Shown: positions 55,803 through 64,000 of the stretch, piece by piece
Layout of the letters: each line of letters opens with the position of its first letter
Position numbering within the stretch: the stretch's first letter is position 1
NCBI RefSeq assembly: GCF_000183425.1
Contig: NC_014759.1
Span: forward strand, 3,069,001-3,133,000
Length of the DNA: 64,000 bases
Direction: 5' to 3'
Source of the DNA: Marivirga tractuosa DSM 4126
GTDB lineage: Bacteria > Bacteroidota > Bacteroidia > Cytophagales > Cyclobacteriaceae
The notes under the pieces: model-generated
Seen by the model: the letters and a program-made list of their open reading frames with translations, nothing else
Told to the model about the DNA's origin: nothing
The model's database searches: none
Translations under genes and position numbers: made by a program

Positions 55803-55999
55803 AATAAGAAATTTAATGAGTTTCTAAATTGGTCAGATTCCTCGTGCGGAGATCCTGGATATGAAATGTAAATGTAAGGAAAATGAAGTAATAAATAAAC
55901 TCAAAACGGTTCGGTCAACTAAATAATAGAATACTGTGAAGGATACTTCATATGATTTATCAAAGGGATCTTAGCTTTAATGAAGATCAGAAATAAAAA

Positions 56000-56029
56000 A
56001 AGCCGATTCACTTCTAAGTAAATCGGCTT
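56000..56029 (-). terminator. intrinsic terminator of atpDC
   Basis: AAGCCGATT (56000-56008) pairs with AATCGGCTT (56021-56029), with an inner ACTT/AAGT. On the minus strand the stem is followed by a long T-run, 26 bases after the atpC stop. Confidence 0.88.
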
Positions 56030-56054
56030 ATTATTTTATAAATATTTAACTAAA

Positions 56055-56303
56055 CTACTCCTCAATAACCTTTTCAGCCAGAACAGTAATATTATTATTT
56101 AATACTTCTACCACTCCACCATCAACTACAATAGTTGTGTTGTTTTTTCCATCAGAGAATTTTAAATCTCCCTTGTCCAATGAACTAATTAAAGGTGCGT
56201 GGTTATTCAAAACCTGAAAAGAACCATTGCTTCCCGGAAAAGTAGCAGAATCTACATTTCCTTTAAACACATTTTTTTCCGGTGTAATGATTTCTAAAAG
56301 CAT
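56055..56303 (-). CDS. atpC: ATP synthase F1 subunit epsilon (short form)
   Basis: An 82-residue epsilon subunit consisting only of the beta-sandwich domain: LLEIITPEKNVFKGNVDSA, FPGSNGSFQVLNNHAPLIS and VDGGVVEVLNNNITVLAE. The C-terminal helical hairpin present in the E. coli protein is missing, which is usual in Bacteroidota. It follows atpD by 10 bases and joins the central stalk of the F1 rotor. Confidence 0.94.
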   Translation of the reverse strand: MLLEIITPEKNVFKGNVDSATFPGSNGSFQVLNNHAPLISSLDKGDLKFSDGKNNTTIVVDGGVVEVLNNNITVLAEKVIEE

Positions 56304-56313
56304 GATTTTTATT

Positions 56314-57825
<1,512 letters not shown>

Positions 57826-57869
57826 TTAATAATTATAATAAAATAAAATTGCTCTATTCTTTCAGGGTG

Positions 57870-57900
57870 CAAAGCTAAGGTTTAATTCAATTATAACAAA
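57870..57900 (-). promoter_or_regulatory. promoter of atpDC
   Basis: On the minus strand, TTTG (57897-57900) is followed after 19 bases by TAgcTTTG (57870-57877). Both elements match the Bacteroidota consensus perfectly and the spacing is standard. The leader is about 40 bases. This is the best promoter I find in the window. Confidence 0.8.
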
Positions 57901-58080
57901 GCATTTTTAGCTTTCGGTTGTGGTTCACATAGAAATTTTATCAACTAATGTCTACTGCTTATTGATGAATATACTTTTTCCATTAGTATCACCCATTTTT
58001 CCACTCATGGAAAAGAGAAAAAAATTATAAACATAATCAGCCTACGGTGTTAGATTAGCAGAAAATTAAATGTATATACA

Positions 58081-60525
58081 ATGAAAAAAGTAATATTCAG
58101 TTTTGCATTAATGGCATTTATTGGTTTTTCTGCTACAGAAAGCCAAGCACAGCTATTTGGCAAAAAGAAAAAAGACGAAACCAAGAAGGAGAGTAGTCCA
58201 AAATCAAAGTATCAGCCCTATTCTAAGGTAATTACATCAGATGCAGAATCTGATGAGGGTTTGTTTACTTTCCATAAAGTAGATGATAAATACTATTTTG
58301 AAATTCCTCAAGAATTATTGGAAAGGGAAATTTTAATTGTTTCCAGGATTTCAGGTCATGTTAAAGGATTGAATTTTGGTGGTGCAGGAATGAAATCTCG
58401 TCCGCAGCAAGTAATACGATTCCAAAAGAAAGATAATCAATTGCTATTGCGCTCAGTATCGTACAATTCAGTGGCCAATGAGGAAGATCCAATTTATGAA
58501 TCTGTAAAGAATAACAATTTTGAGCCTATTGTTCATACTTTCAAAATTGAAGCATTGGGTAAAGATTCTTCTTCTTATGTAATTGATGTAGAAGATTTCT
58601 TCACTTCTGATGTTCCAATGATTGGCGCTTTATATGACTACCAAAGAAAGGCCTTCAAAATCTCCACGGTGGATAAAGGCAGATCTGTAATCGTTCACGG
58701 CAAGGCATTTCCTGAAAATGTAGAGATCAGACACATTTTAACTTATAAAGGAAGCGAGATTCCTGATAACCAATTGACTGGAGCACTATCAATTGAAATG
58801 AATCAATCCATGATTTTGTTGCCTGAGGATCCGATGGTGCCTAGAAACTATGATGATAGAGTAGGGTACTTTTCTATTCGTCAATTAGATTATTCTAAAG
58901 ATTCTCATAAAGCAGACGACAATCGTTTTATTACTCGATGGAAATTGGAGCCTTCAGACTGGGAAGCTTACAACAAAGGCGAGTTAGTTGAGCCTGTTAA
59001 GCCAATTGAATATTATATTGACCCTGCTACACCGCTTGAATGGCGAGAATTCATCAAAAAAGGTATCGAAGACTGGCAGCCTGCATTTGAAGCAGCGGGA
59101 TTTAAAAATGCTATTGTGGCCAAAGATGCACCTACAAAAGAAGAGGATCCAGATTGGAGTCCTGAAGATATAAGATACTCAGTAATTCGCTATATCGCTA
59201 CGGATATTCAAAATGCACAAGGACCACATGTTCACGACCCAAGGACTGGTGAAATTTTGGAGAGTGATATTTTATGGTACCATAATGTCATGAACTTATT
59301 GAGAAACTGGTATTTTATCCAAACTGCTGCGGTTAATCCAGAAGCACAAAAAGTTAAATTTGAAGAAGAATTGATGGGTGAATTAATCCGATTCGTTGCC
59401 GCACATGAAGTGGGTCATACCTTAGGTTTACCTCATAACATGGGCTCAAGTGTAGCCTATCCGATTGATTCCTTACGTTCTGCTAAATTCATGGAAACGC
59501 ATGGTGTGGCTCCATCAATTATGGATTATGCCAGATTTAACTATGTAGCTCAGCCAGAAGATGAAGTTAAAAACTTTTTCCCTATGGTGGGAGAATATGA
59601 TAAATGGGCAATTGAATATGGGTATAGAGCTATTCCAAATATTGACACTGCTGAAGAGGAAGAATCTATTTTAAATGGATGGATTTTGGAAAAAGCGGAT
59701 GATCCAGTTTACCGTTATGGCCGTCAGCAACGTGGAGTAGTAGATCATACTGCCCAGACTGAAGACATTGGTGATGATTCTATGATTGCTTCTGCCTTAG
59801 GTATTAAAAACTTAAAGAGAATTGCAGAAAGATTAATCGAGTGGAGCTCGGAAGAAGGAGAAAATTATGATGAGCTTTCTGAACTTTATGGAAATGTAGT
59901 AGGTCAATATAATCGTTATATGGGTCATGTTACTGGAAATGTCGGGGGAATCAGCGAATACTATAAAACATCTAATCAAGAAGGTGCTATTTACACGCAT
60001 GCTTCAAAAGACAAGCAAACAAGAGCTATCGCATTTTTAAATGAGCAATTATTTGAAACGCCTGAATGGTTGATTGATGCTGAGATTTTAGGGAGAATTG
60101 AATCTTCAGGAATTACAGATAGAATCAAGGCTTTGCAAACTAGAACACTTGGGAGTCTTTTTAGTGCTGATCGAGTAAAAAGAGTATTAGAAAATGAAGC
60201 TTTAAATGGAAATAACGCTTACAAGGCCACTCAAATGATGAGTGATTTGAGAACTGGCATTTTCTCAGAATTAAGAACTGGAAGAAGCATTGATACATAC
60301 AGAAGAAACTTGCAAAAAGCTTTTGTTGAGCAATTGGGGGATTTAGTAAATATTGAAGATGATGATATTCGCACTACTGATATCCCATCACTTTCAAGAG
60401 GAAATTTGGTGACATTAAGAGCAGAAATCAATAGAGGATTAGCTAGACAAAGTGATCAAATGTCCCGATATCATTTACAAGATTTAGTAAGTAGAATTGA
60501 TCAAATTTTAGATCCGAGAGGCTAA
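58081..60525 (+). CDS. zinc-dependent metalloprotease (DUF4953/DUF5117 type)
   Basis: An 814-residue secreted protease with signal peptide FSFALMAFIGFSATESQAQ. The N-terminal DUF5117/5118-type part (about 60-330) includes LEREILIVSRISGH. The catalytic site HEVGHTLGLPH is at 442-452 (H442, E443, H446, H452), followed by a SIMDYARFNY Met-turn, as in metzincins. The C-terminal 300 residues are helical. It is found widely in Bacteroidota as a secreted protease of unknown target. It is monocistronic, with a strong terminator. Confidence 0.92.
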   Translation: MKKVIFSFALMAFIGFSATESQAQLFGKKKKDETKKESSPKSKYQPYSKVITSDAESDEGLFTFHKVDDKYYFEIPQELLEREILIVSRISGHVKGLNFGGAGMKSRPQQVIRFQKKDNQLLLRSVSYNSVANEEDPIYESVKNNNFEPIVHTFKIEALGKDSSSYVIDVEDFFTSDVPMIGALYDYQRKAFKISTVDKGRSVIVHGKAFPENVEIRHILTYKGSEIPDNQLTGALSIEMNQSMILLPEDPMVPRNYDDRVGYFSIRQLDYSKDSHKADDNRFITRWKLEPSDWEAYNKGELVEPVKPIEYYIDPATPLEWREFIKKGIEDWQPAFEAAGFKNAIVAKDAPTKEEDPDWSPEDIRYSVIRYIATDIQNAQGPHVHDPRTGEILESDILWYHNVMNLLRNWYFIQTAAVNPEAQKVKFEEELMGELIRFVAAHEVGHTLGLPHNMGSSVAYPIDSLRSAKFMETHGVAPSIMDYARFNYVAQPEDEVKNFFPMVGEYDKWAIEYGYRAIPNIDTAEEEESILNGWILEKADDPVYRYGRQQRGVVDHTAQTEDIGDDSMIASALGIKNLKRIAERLIEWSSEEGENYDELSELYGNVVGQYNRYMGHVTGNVGGISEYYKTSNQEGAIYTHASKDKQTRAIAFLNEQLFETPEWLIDAEILGRIESSGITDRIKALQTRTLGSLFSADRVKRVLENEALNGNNAYKATQMMSDLRTGIFSELRTGRSIDTYRRNLQKAFVEQLGDLVNIEDDDIRTTDIPSLSRGNLVTLRAEINRGLARQSDQMSRYHLQDLVSRIDQILDPRG

Positions 60526-60558
60526 GATTTATTGAAAGATAGTTTAGTTTAGTTTTTT

Positions 60559-60594
60559 GCCTTTCGGTTATCATTAATCGGGAGGCATTTTTTT
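60559..60594 (+). terminator. intrinsic terminator of the metalloprotease gene
   Basis: GCCTTTCGGTTA (60559-60570) pairs along all 12 positions with TAATCGGGAGGC (60575-60586), allowing three G-U pairs, around loop TCAT. Seven T follow. It lies 33 bases after the stop. Confidence 0.85.
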
Positions 60595-61094
60595 GTCAAG
60601 TGAATTAGATTTGAATAAGCAATTGACAGGTATATCTATCAGATGCCAAAGTCTTCAGTAATGCTATTAAGTTAGGCTTTGAAACCTCATTAAACAATCC
60701 TGAAAAATAACCAAGGTTATTTTCTTATGTGTTCTCTTTTCTCTTTGTGGTAGGAATTTGCTACAGGTGGTACTGATTAACAAGCCTTAGTTTTGAACCA
60801 CAAAGGATCAAAAGAAAACAAAGGTTTTTCGCTTTAGCGAATAACTTGTAAATAGCAAATGCTTATCTTAATAATATTGAATCTGGTAGATCGAGAAAGC
60901 AATACCTATCTCATAATTGGATATCTGAAAATGATTTAATTTCTCACTTCCACTTTTAGGTGTTTTCACCTAAAACCTATGAAATGCTCTTTCAATCTAT
61001 GCGATAAATTTTTGGTGAAAACACCAAATAAGGGGTGTAATGAACATATAGTTCAGTCCTTTTAATAACCGAAACCAGTATTTTTAAAAACCCT
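60595..61094. other. 500-base non-coding gap with a degenerate repeat and palindromes
   Basis: No credible gene is seen between the two convergent genes. It contains a degenerate and partly inverted copy of the CTTTGTG repeat (about 60706-60850) with hairpins ATAACC-AA-GGTTAT (60707-60720) and TTCGC-TTTA-GCGAA near 60829-60842, and the paired palindromes at 60954-61028. The remaining sequence is AT-rich without a recognisable feature. Confidence 0.6.
60954..61028. repeat. two palindromes, GGTGTTTTCACC and GGTGAAAACACC, inverted to each other
   Basis: TTTTAGGTG-TTTT-CACCTAAAA (60954-60975) is a perfect 9-bp hairpin. TTTGGTG-AAAA-CACCAAA (61011-61028) is a perfect 7-bp hairpin. The core 12-mers are exact reverse complements of one another, so the whole can fold locally or as one long-range hairpin. 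The centres lie about 55 bases apart, like a twin operator, but no promoter or gene start is near. Confidence 0.6.
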
Positions 61095-62318
61095 CTATTT
61101 TCTTAAGATAATCCTAAATGTAGTCCCTTTATTTAAGATAGATTCTTTAACTGAAATTTTACCATTATGGTAATTCTCAATAATTCTTTTTGCTAGAGTT
61201 AAGCCCAATCCCCAACCTCGTTTTTTGGTGGAGAAACCTGGCTGGAAAATTTCCTTGATTTTACTTGAAGGAATTCCTTTTCCAGTATCTTTTACATCAA
61301 TCAAAGCATCACCATATTTACCTTCCTTTAGAGTGATGGTGATTTCACCTTCACCACTCATGGCATCAATCGCATTTTTACATAAATTTTCAATTACCCA
61401 ATCGAAAAGTGGTTTGTTAATATCTGCTGTAATTAAATCATCTTTGCACTCGAAATAGAGATTCACCTTTTTAGATGTTCTTTTCTTGAGGTAATTAACG
61501 GTTTGTTCTATGATTTTAGAAATATTTTCCTCCTTTAAAACTGGAACGGAACCAATACTTGAAAATCTTGAGGTAATCAATTCCAGTTTGCTAATGTCCT
61601 TTTCCAACTCAGTGACCACTTCTTTATCCTTAATATCATCATCAATTTTCATGATTTCCAGCCAAGCCATTAAAGAAGACAATGGTGTACCCAATTGATG
61701 TGCAGTTTCTTTTGCTAGTCCCACCCAAACTTGGTTTTGTTCCGCTTTTCGGGAGTAGGAGAAGGAAACATATCCAAAAAATACAAAAGCGGCAATTACA
61801 GAAAGTTGAATATAAGGGTAATAGCGTAGTCTGTAGATCAAATCAGAATTTCGATAATAGATATATTGATAATCGCTAGGATCATTTGATCCCGTCCATG
61901 AAATGGTAATGGGCTCATATTCCTGCTCCATAATTTTGAGCTCCTTCTTTAATATTTTCTTTCGCTCTTCTTCATCATGCTTACTGCTGTCAATATCAAT
62001 GTTTCTGTAAATGCTTGGATTGCCATCTGCATCTACCACAATCACAGGAATGGAGTTATTTGGCGTCACGATTTCTTGGAAAATGAAAATGAGGTTTTCG
62101 CTATTGTCCGGATCGCTGGTATATTCCTGTGTTTTGGCAAAAAGCTCAATATATCTCTCTTCCCTTTCTTTTAGCTCTTCCACAATGCTATTGGTATAAA
62201 GAACGGAAGCGATACCAATAATAAGTGAAAAAGCTAAGGCAATCCATTTTAAAGCAGCTTTGCTTTGGTAAATGGATGCAGCATTGCCCATAAAAGGATT
62301 TTCAGAAGGAGTTACCAT
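61095..62318 (-). CDS. membrane sensor histidine kinase
   Basis: A 407-residue kinase with two helices (about 23-43 and 169-187) flanking an extracytoplasmic sensor of about 125 residues. The dimerisation domain has H207 in KETAHQLGTPLSSLMAWLEI. The ATPase domain shows NLCKNAIDAM (N box), DVKDTGKGIP (G1) and RGWGLGLTLAKRI (G2). The H-box AHQLGTPLSSL is typical of a Bacteroidota kinase group. No response regulator is adjacent; it is an orphan with its own gaps on both sides. Confidence 0.92.
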   Translation of the reverse strand: MVTPSENPFMGNAASIYQSKAALKWIALAFSLIIGIASVLYTNSIVEELKEREERYIELFAKTQEYTSDPDNSENLIFIFQEIVTPNNSIPVIVVDADGNPSIYRNIDIDSSKHDEEERKKILKKELKIMEQEYEPITISWTGSNDPSDYQYIYYRNSDLIYRLRYYPYIQLSVIAAFVFFGYVSFSYSRKAEQNQVWVGLAKETAHQLGTPLSSLMAWLEIMKIDDDIKDKEVVTELEKDISKLELITSRFSSIGSVPVLKEENISKIIEQTVNYLKKRTSKKVNLYFECKDDLITADINKPLFDWVIENLCKNAIDAMSGEGEITITLKEGKYGDALIDVKDTGKGIPSSKIKEIFQPGFSTKKRGWGLGLTLAKRIIENYHNGKISVKESILNKGTTFRIILRK

Positions 62319-62500
62319 TGATATTTTTCGAGCAAATTATAAAAGTTTAAGTGATAACGGAAAAAATGAACCTTATTACTTAAATAAAATAAAATATATT
62401 TAGCACCAGAAATAGAGCCAGAGCACTTTGCATCTGTGCAAATAGATTTCAAAAAAGCTGAAAATTTACTAACCATAAATGAGAAAAAAGAAAACAAAAG

Positions 62501-62570
62501 GTAGCCAAAGGCTACTCTTTATTTAACCACCAAGTTGCACAGAGGCTTTCACAAAGATTCACAAAAATAC
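62501..62570 (-). repeat. dispersed CTTTGTG/CTTAGTG repeat, copy D1 (inverted), with hairpin
   Basis: On the minus strand it reads TTTGTGAATCTTTGTGAAAG, then CCTCTGTGCAACTTGGTGGT, TAAATAAAGA and the hairpin GTAGCC-TTT-GGCTAC (62501-62515). This is the same word order as copies A and B. Confidence 0.7.
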
Positions 62571-62574
62571 TAGA

Positions 62575-62635
62575 CTTTCACTTTGTGTGACTTTGTGAAA
62601 TTCTTTGAGAATCGCTTATGCTTAGTTATTAAAAA
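62575..62635 (+). repeat. dispersed CTTTGTG/CTTAGTG repeat, copy D2
   Basis: CTTTCACTTTGTGTGACTTT is followed by GTGAAATTCTTTGAGAATCG and CTTAGTTATTAAA. It opens with the same CTTTCACTTTGTG as copy A but lacks the closing hairpin. Together with D1 it forms a tail-to-tail inverted pair. Confidence 0.65.
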
Positions 62636-62750
62636 TAATAAACTGTGCTTATGTAAGACATTGCAAATGTCGAACATTAATCAGTTCGATTATCGCAATT
62701 TTTTTTAAAAATTTCTAAGAGTGCCAATATAGTGTCTGAAATAGAATAAT

Positions 62751-62840
62751 TCTCTTAGTGAAGCTCTGAGTTTAACTTAGTGAATCTCCCGACTTTCAGT
62801 ACGGGACAGGTTCTGTGGTCAAAAAGAAAACAGCCATGGG
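62751..62840 (+). repeat. dispersed CTTAGTG repeat, copy E (degenerate)
   Basis: TCTCTTAGTGAAGCTCTGAG, TTTAACTTAGTGAATCTCCC and TTCTGTGGTCAAAAAGAAAA follow the family order, with an inserted hairpin TCCCG/CGGGA (62787-62806) and a decayed end CAGCCATGGGTG in place of the GCC-GGC hairpin. Confidence 0.55.
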
Positions 62841-62903
62841 TGTACTTATTTCTCTTTCGGTATTTGAAAGTAACCATTTTATGACTTTTTCGATACATAG
62901 TAC

Positions 62904-63590
62904 ATGGAAAATATTGTGCAAATTGAATTATGGGGTATCAGAATAGATGAACCTATTGTTACCCTTACCGATCTTCTTGTTAGCTTTCTTTGTTTCCTAT
63001 ATTTTTATAAAATGGTGAAATCTCCACAGCAAGGGAAAGTTTTCACTTATTTCAAGTATTATTTTTTGGTTATGGGGTTGGCTACCACTTTTGGAGGCAT
63101 AATAGGCCATGCATTTTACTATGAGTTTAGTAAAGCCTGGAAATTGGTGGGTTGGATTATTAGCATGTTTGCCATTATGCTCATTGAGAGAGGAGCTATA
63201 GAGCATACTCGCATCGTATTAAATAAAAAGTATGTTAAAGCTTTAGGGATAATCAACATAGTAGAGTTTTTGATTTTCCTTGGATTGGTCTTCTATACTT
63301 TAGACTTTTTTTACGTTCAGCTCCACTCTGGCTACGGTTTAATGTTTGTGGTTTTCACAATTGAAACGCTTTTATTTTATAAGACTAAAAATGAAGCGAC
63401 TAAATACATTATGGCAGGAATTGGGTTTGCTGCACTTTCAGCTTTGGTTTTCGCTACAGAATTCAGTATCCACCGATGGTTTAATTATTTGTCTTTAAGT
63501 CATGTAATGATGGCAATTGCTACGGTTTACATTTATGGTGGCGTAAAGCGAATCAAAGTAAATGAAGGGAAGGTAAAAGAAAAGGTTTAA
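62904..63590 (+). CDS. seven-helix membrane protein of unknown function
   Basis: A 228-residue protein with about seven hydrophobic segments (for example LLVSFLCFLYFYKM, YFLVMGLATTFGGIIGHAFY, IVEFLIFLGLVFYTLDF). Histidines inside or near helices (GHAFYYEF, SIHRWFNYLSLSHVMM) could bind metal or haem, or serve in an enzyme of the ceramidase/HlyIII type, but no family pattern is complete. It recalls DUF6962-type proteins, without certainty. It is a single gene; the downstream gap contains repeats only. Confidence 0.7.
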   Translation: MENIVQIELWGIRIDEPIVTLTDLLVSFLCFLYFYKMVKSPQQGKVFTYFKYYFLVMGLATTFGGIIGHAFYYEFSKAWKLVGWIISMFAIMLIERGAIEHTRIVLNKKYVKALGIINIVEFLIFLGLVFYTLDFFYVQLHSGYGLMFVVFTIETLLFYKTKNEATKYIMAGIGFAALSALVFATEFSIHRWFNYLSLSHVMMAIATVYIYGGVKRIKVNEGKVKEKV

Positions 63591-64000
63591 TTCTATTTCA
63601 AATTAATATTTAAGAGGCAAATATTAAAAATAAACAAGCCAAAGGCTTGAGGTGACTCTCGCAAAGGCGCTAACCTGTCTGGCGGCAGACAGGGGCGAAA
63701 AGACCTTGCAACGTAAGAAAATAAGCCCCTCTGTCCTTCGGACATCTCCCCTAAAATAGGGGAGCAGCAGAGCGTGCTAAAAATTAGCAGATTGCCTAAG
63801 AAAAGAAACTTAACCTTAAAAAATAGATAAAATACGCAATTTCAGATATATATAGGATCTATTTGCTCGAAGTAACTCTCTTTTTATTAAGTCCACATCC
63901 TTTATCCTTCTCTTGTTGGAGAAGGAAAATTACTCAGCTACCCCTATAATTTAATCTTTCACTACTTCTCCTACAACTACTCCCCCTTAAATGTGTTTTC
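63591..64000. other. 410-base non-coding right end with a hairpin cluster
   Basis: I see no gene. From the left: CAAGCC-AAA-GGCTTG (63635-63649); a GCAAAGGCGC element in inverted orientation, related to the dispersed repeat; the perfect hairpin CCTGTCTG-GCGG-CAGACAGG (63674-63693); TGTCC-TTC-GGACA (63732-63744); and CTCCCCT-AAAAT-AGGGGAG (63746-63764). The last 200 bases are AT-rich and unassigned; a gene may begin or end beyond the window. Confidence 0.6.

Larger units (their letters stand above)
62319..62903. other. 585-base non-coding gap with three repeat copies
   Basis: I see no gene here. The gap holds an inverted copy (62501-62570) and direct copies (62575-62635 and 62751-62840) of the dispersed CTTTGTG repeat, each described separately. 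The remainder is AT-rich, with no perfect TAnnTTTG element for the following gene. Confidence 0.6.

Overview
The window is a stretch of chromosome from a member of the Bacteroidota, most likely a marine Cytophagales bacterium (a Marivirga-like relative would fit, but that name is inference). Supporting signs are low G+C by eye, a SusC/SusD pair, type B ribosomal protein L31, an alternative GlmU-like protein, 7TM-DISM type histidine kinases, atpDC split from the other ATP synthase genes, and promoters of the Bacteroidota form TTG(G)...TAnnTTTG (clear copies before atpD, rpmE2 and glmM). I see no phage, integrase, insertion sequence, CRISPR array, tRNA or rRNA gene. Most of the window is core chromosome with a few accessory operons.

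Layout. 1-7250 (+): end of tpiA, prmA, a 1603-residue secreted protein of unknown function, and an M20 peptidase. 7307-9853 (-): an NCKX-like cation/calcium exchanger and a polytopic membrane protein. 9953-15289 (+): rbfA, a LolC/E-type permease, a SNF2 helicase and a GGCT-like protein. 15386-21461 (+): a TetR-headed operon holding an outer-membrane barrel, an ABC ATPase, two permeases and a LolA-like carrier, followed by a cysteine-rich lipoprotein. 21545-23825 (-): rpiB, a GlmU-like protein and rpmE2. 23967-30853 (+): a Wzi-like barrel, an MsbA-like exporter, a small membrane protein, gmhA, a YifB/ComM ATPase and a small secreted protein. 30833-37439 (-): a 7TM histidine kinase and a susCD pair. 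37596-41319 (-): an arsenic resistance operon in the order arsR, DUF6428-like, arsenate reductase, ACR3, ArsO. 41557-47246 (+): a complete seven-gene Mrp/Mnh Na+/H+ antiporter operon. 47257-48213 (-): a membrane protein with a histidine-kinase dimerisation motif but no ATPase domain. 48378-50925 (+): glmM and a cysteine desulfurase. 50978-53799 (-): a tandem universal stress protein and an M1 aminopeptidase lipoprotein. 54014-54388 (+): a SiaC/DUF1987 protein. 54588-57822 (-): a PLP decarboxylase and atpDC. 58081-60525 (+): a zinc metalloprotease. 61095-62318 (-): a histidine kinase. 62904-63590 (+): a small polytopic protein.

How parts work together. The ars operon forms a full route: arsenate reduction, arsenite extrusion, regulation, and two accessory proteins. 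It carries two copies of the 9-mer TATTACGAT, just before arsR and just before the second gene, as a probable operator. The TetR operon looks like an envelope-spanning export machine with a candidate operator of three ATGTTAC/GTAACAT half-sites. The Mrp operon, the cation exchanger and the stress proteins suit a salty habitat.

Non-coding DNA is not empty. The larger gaps (23.4, 54.5, 60.7, 62.5-62.8 and 63.6 kb) hold degenerate copies of one dispersed repeat rich in CTTTGTG/CTTAGTG words, mostly ended by a short GCC-loop-GGC hairpin. There are also a long GC-rich hairpin at 22.05 kb, a pair of mutually complementary palindromes at 60.95-61.03 kb, and several clear terminators. All product names come from recognising motifs by eye; no database search was run.
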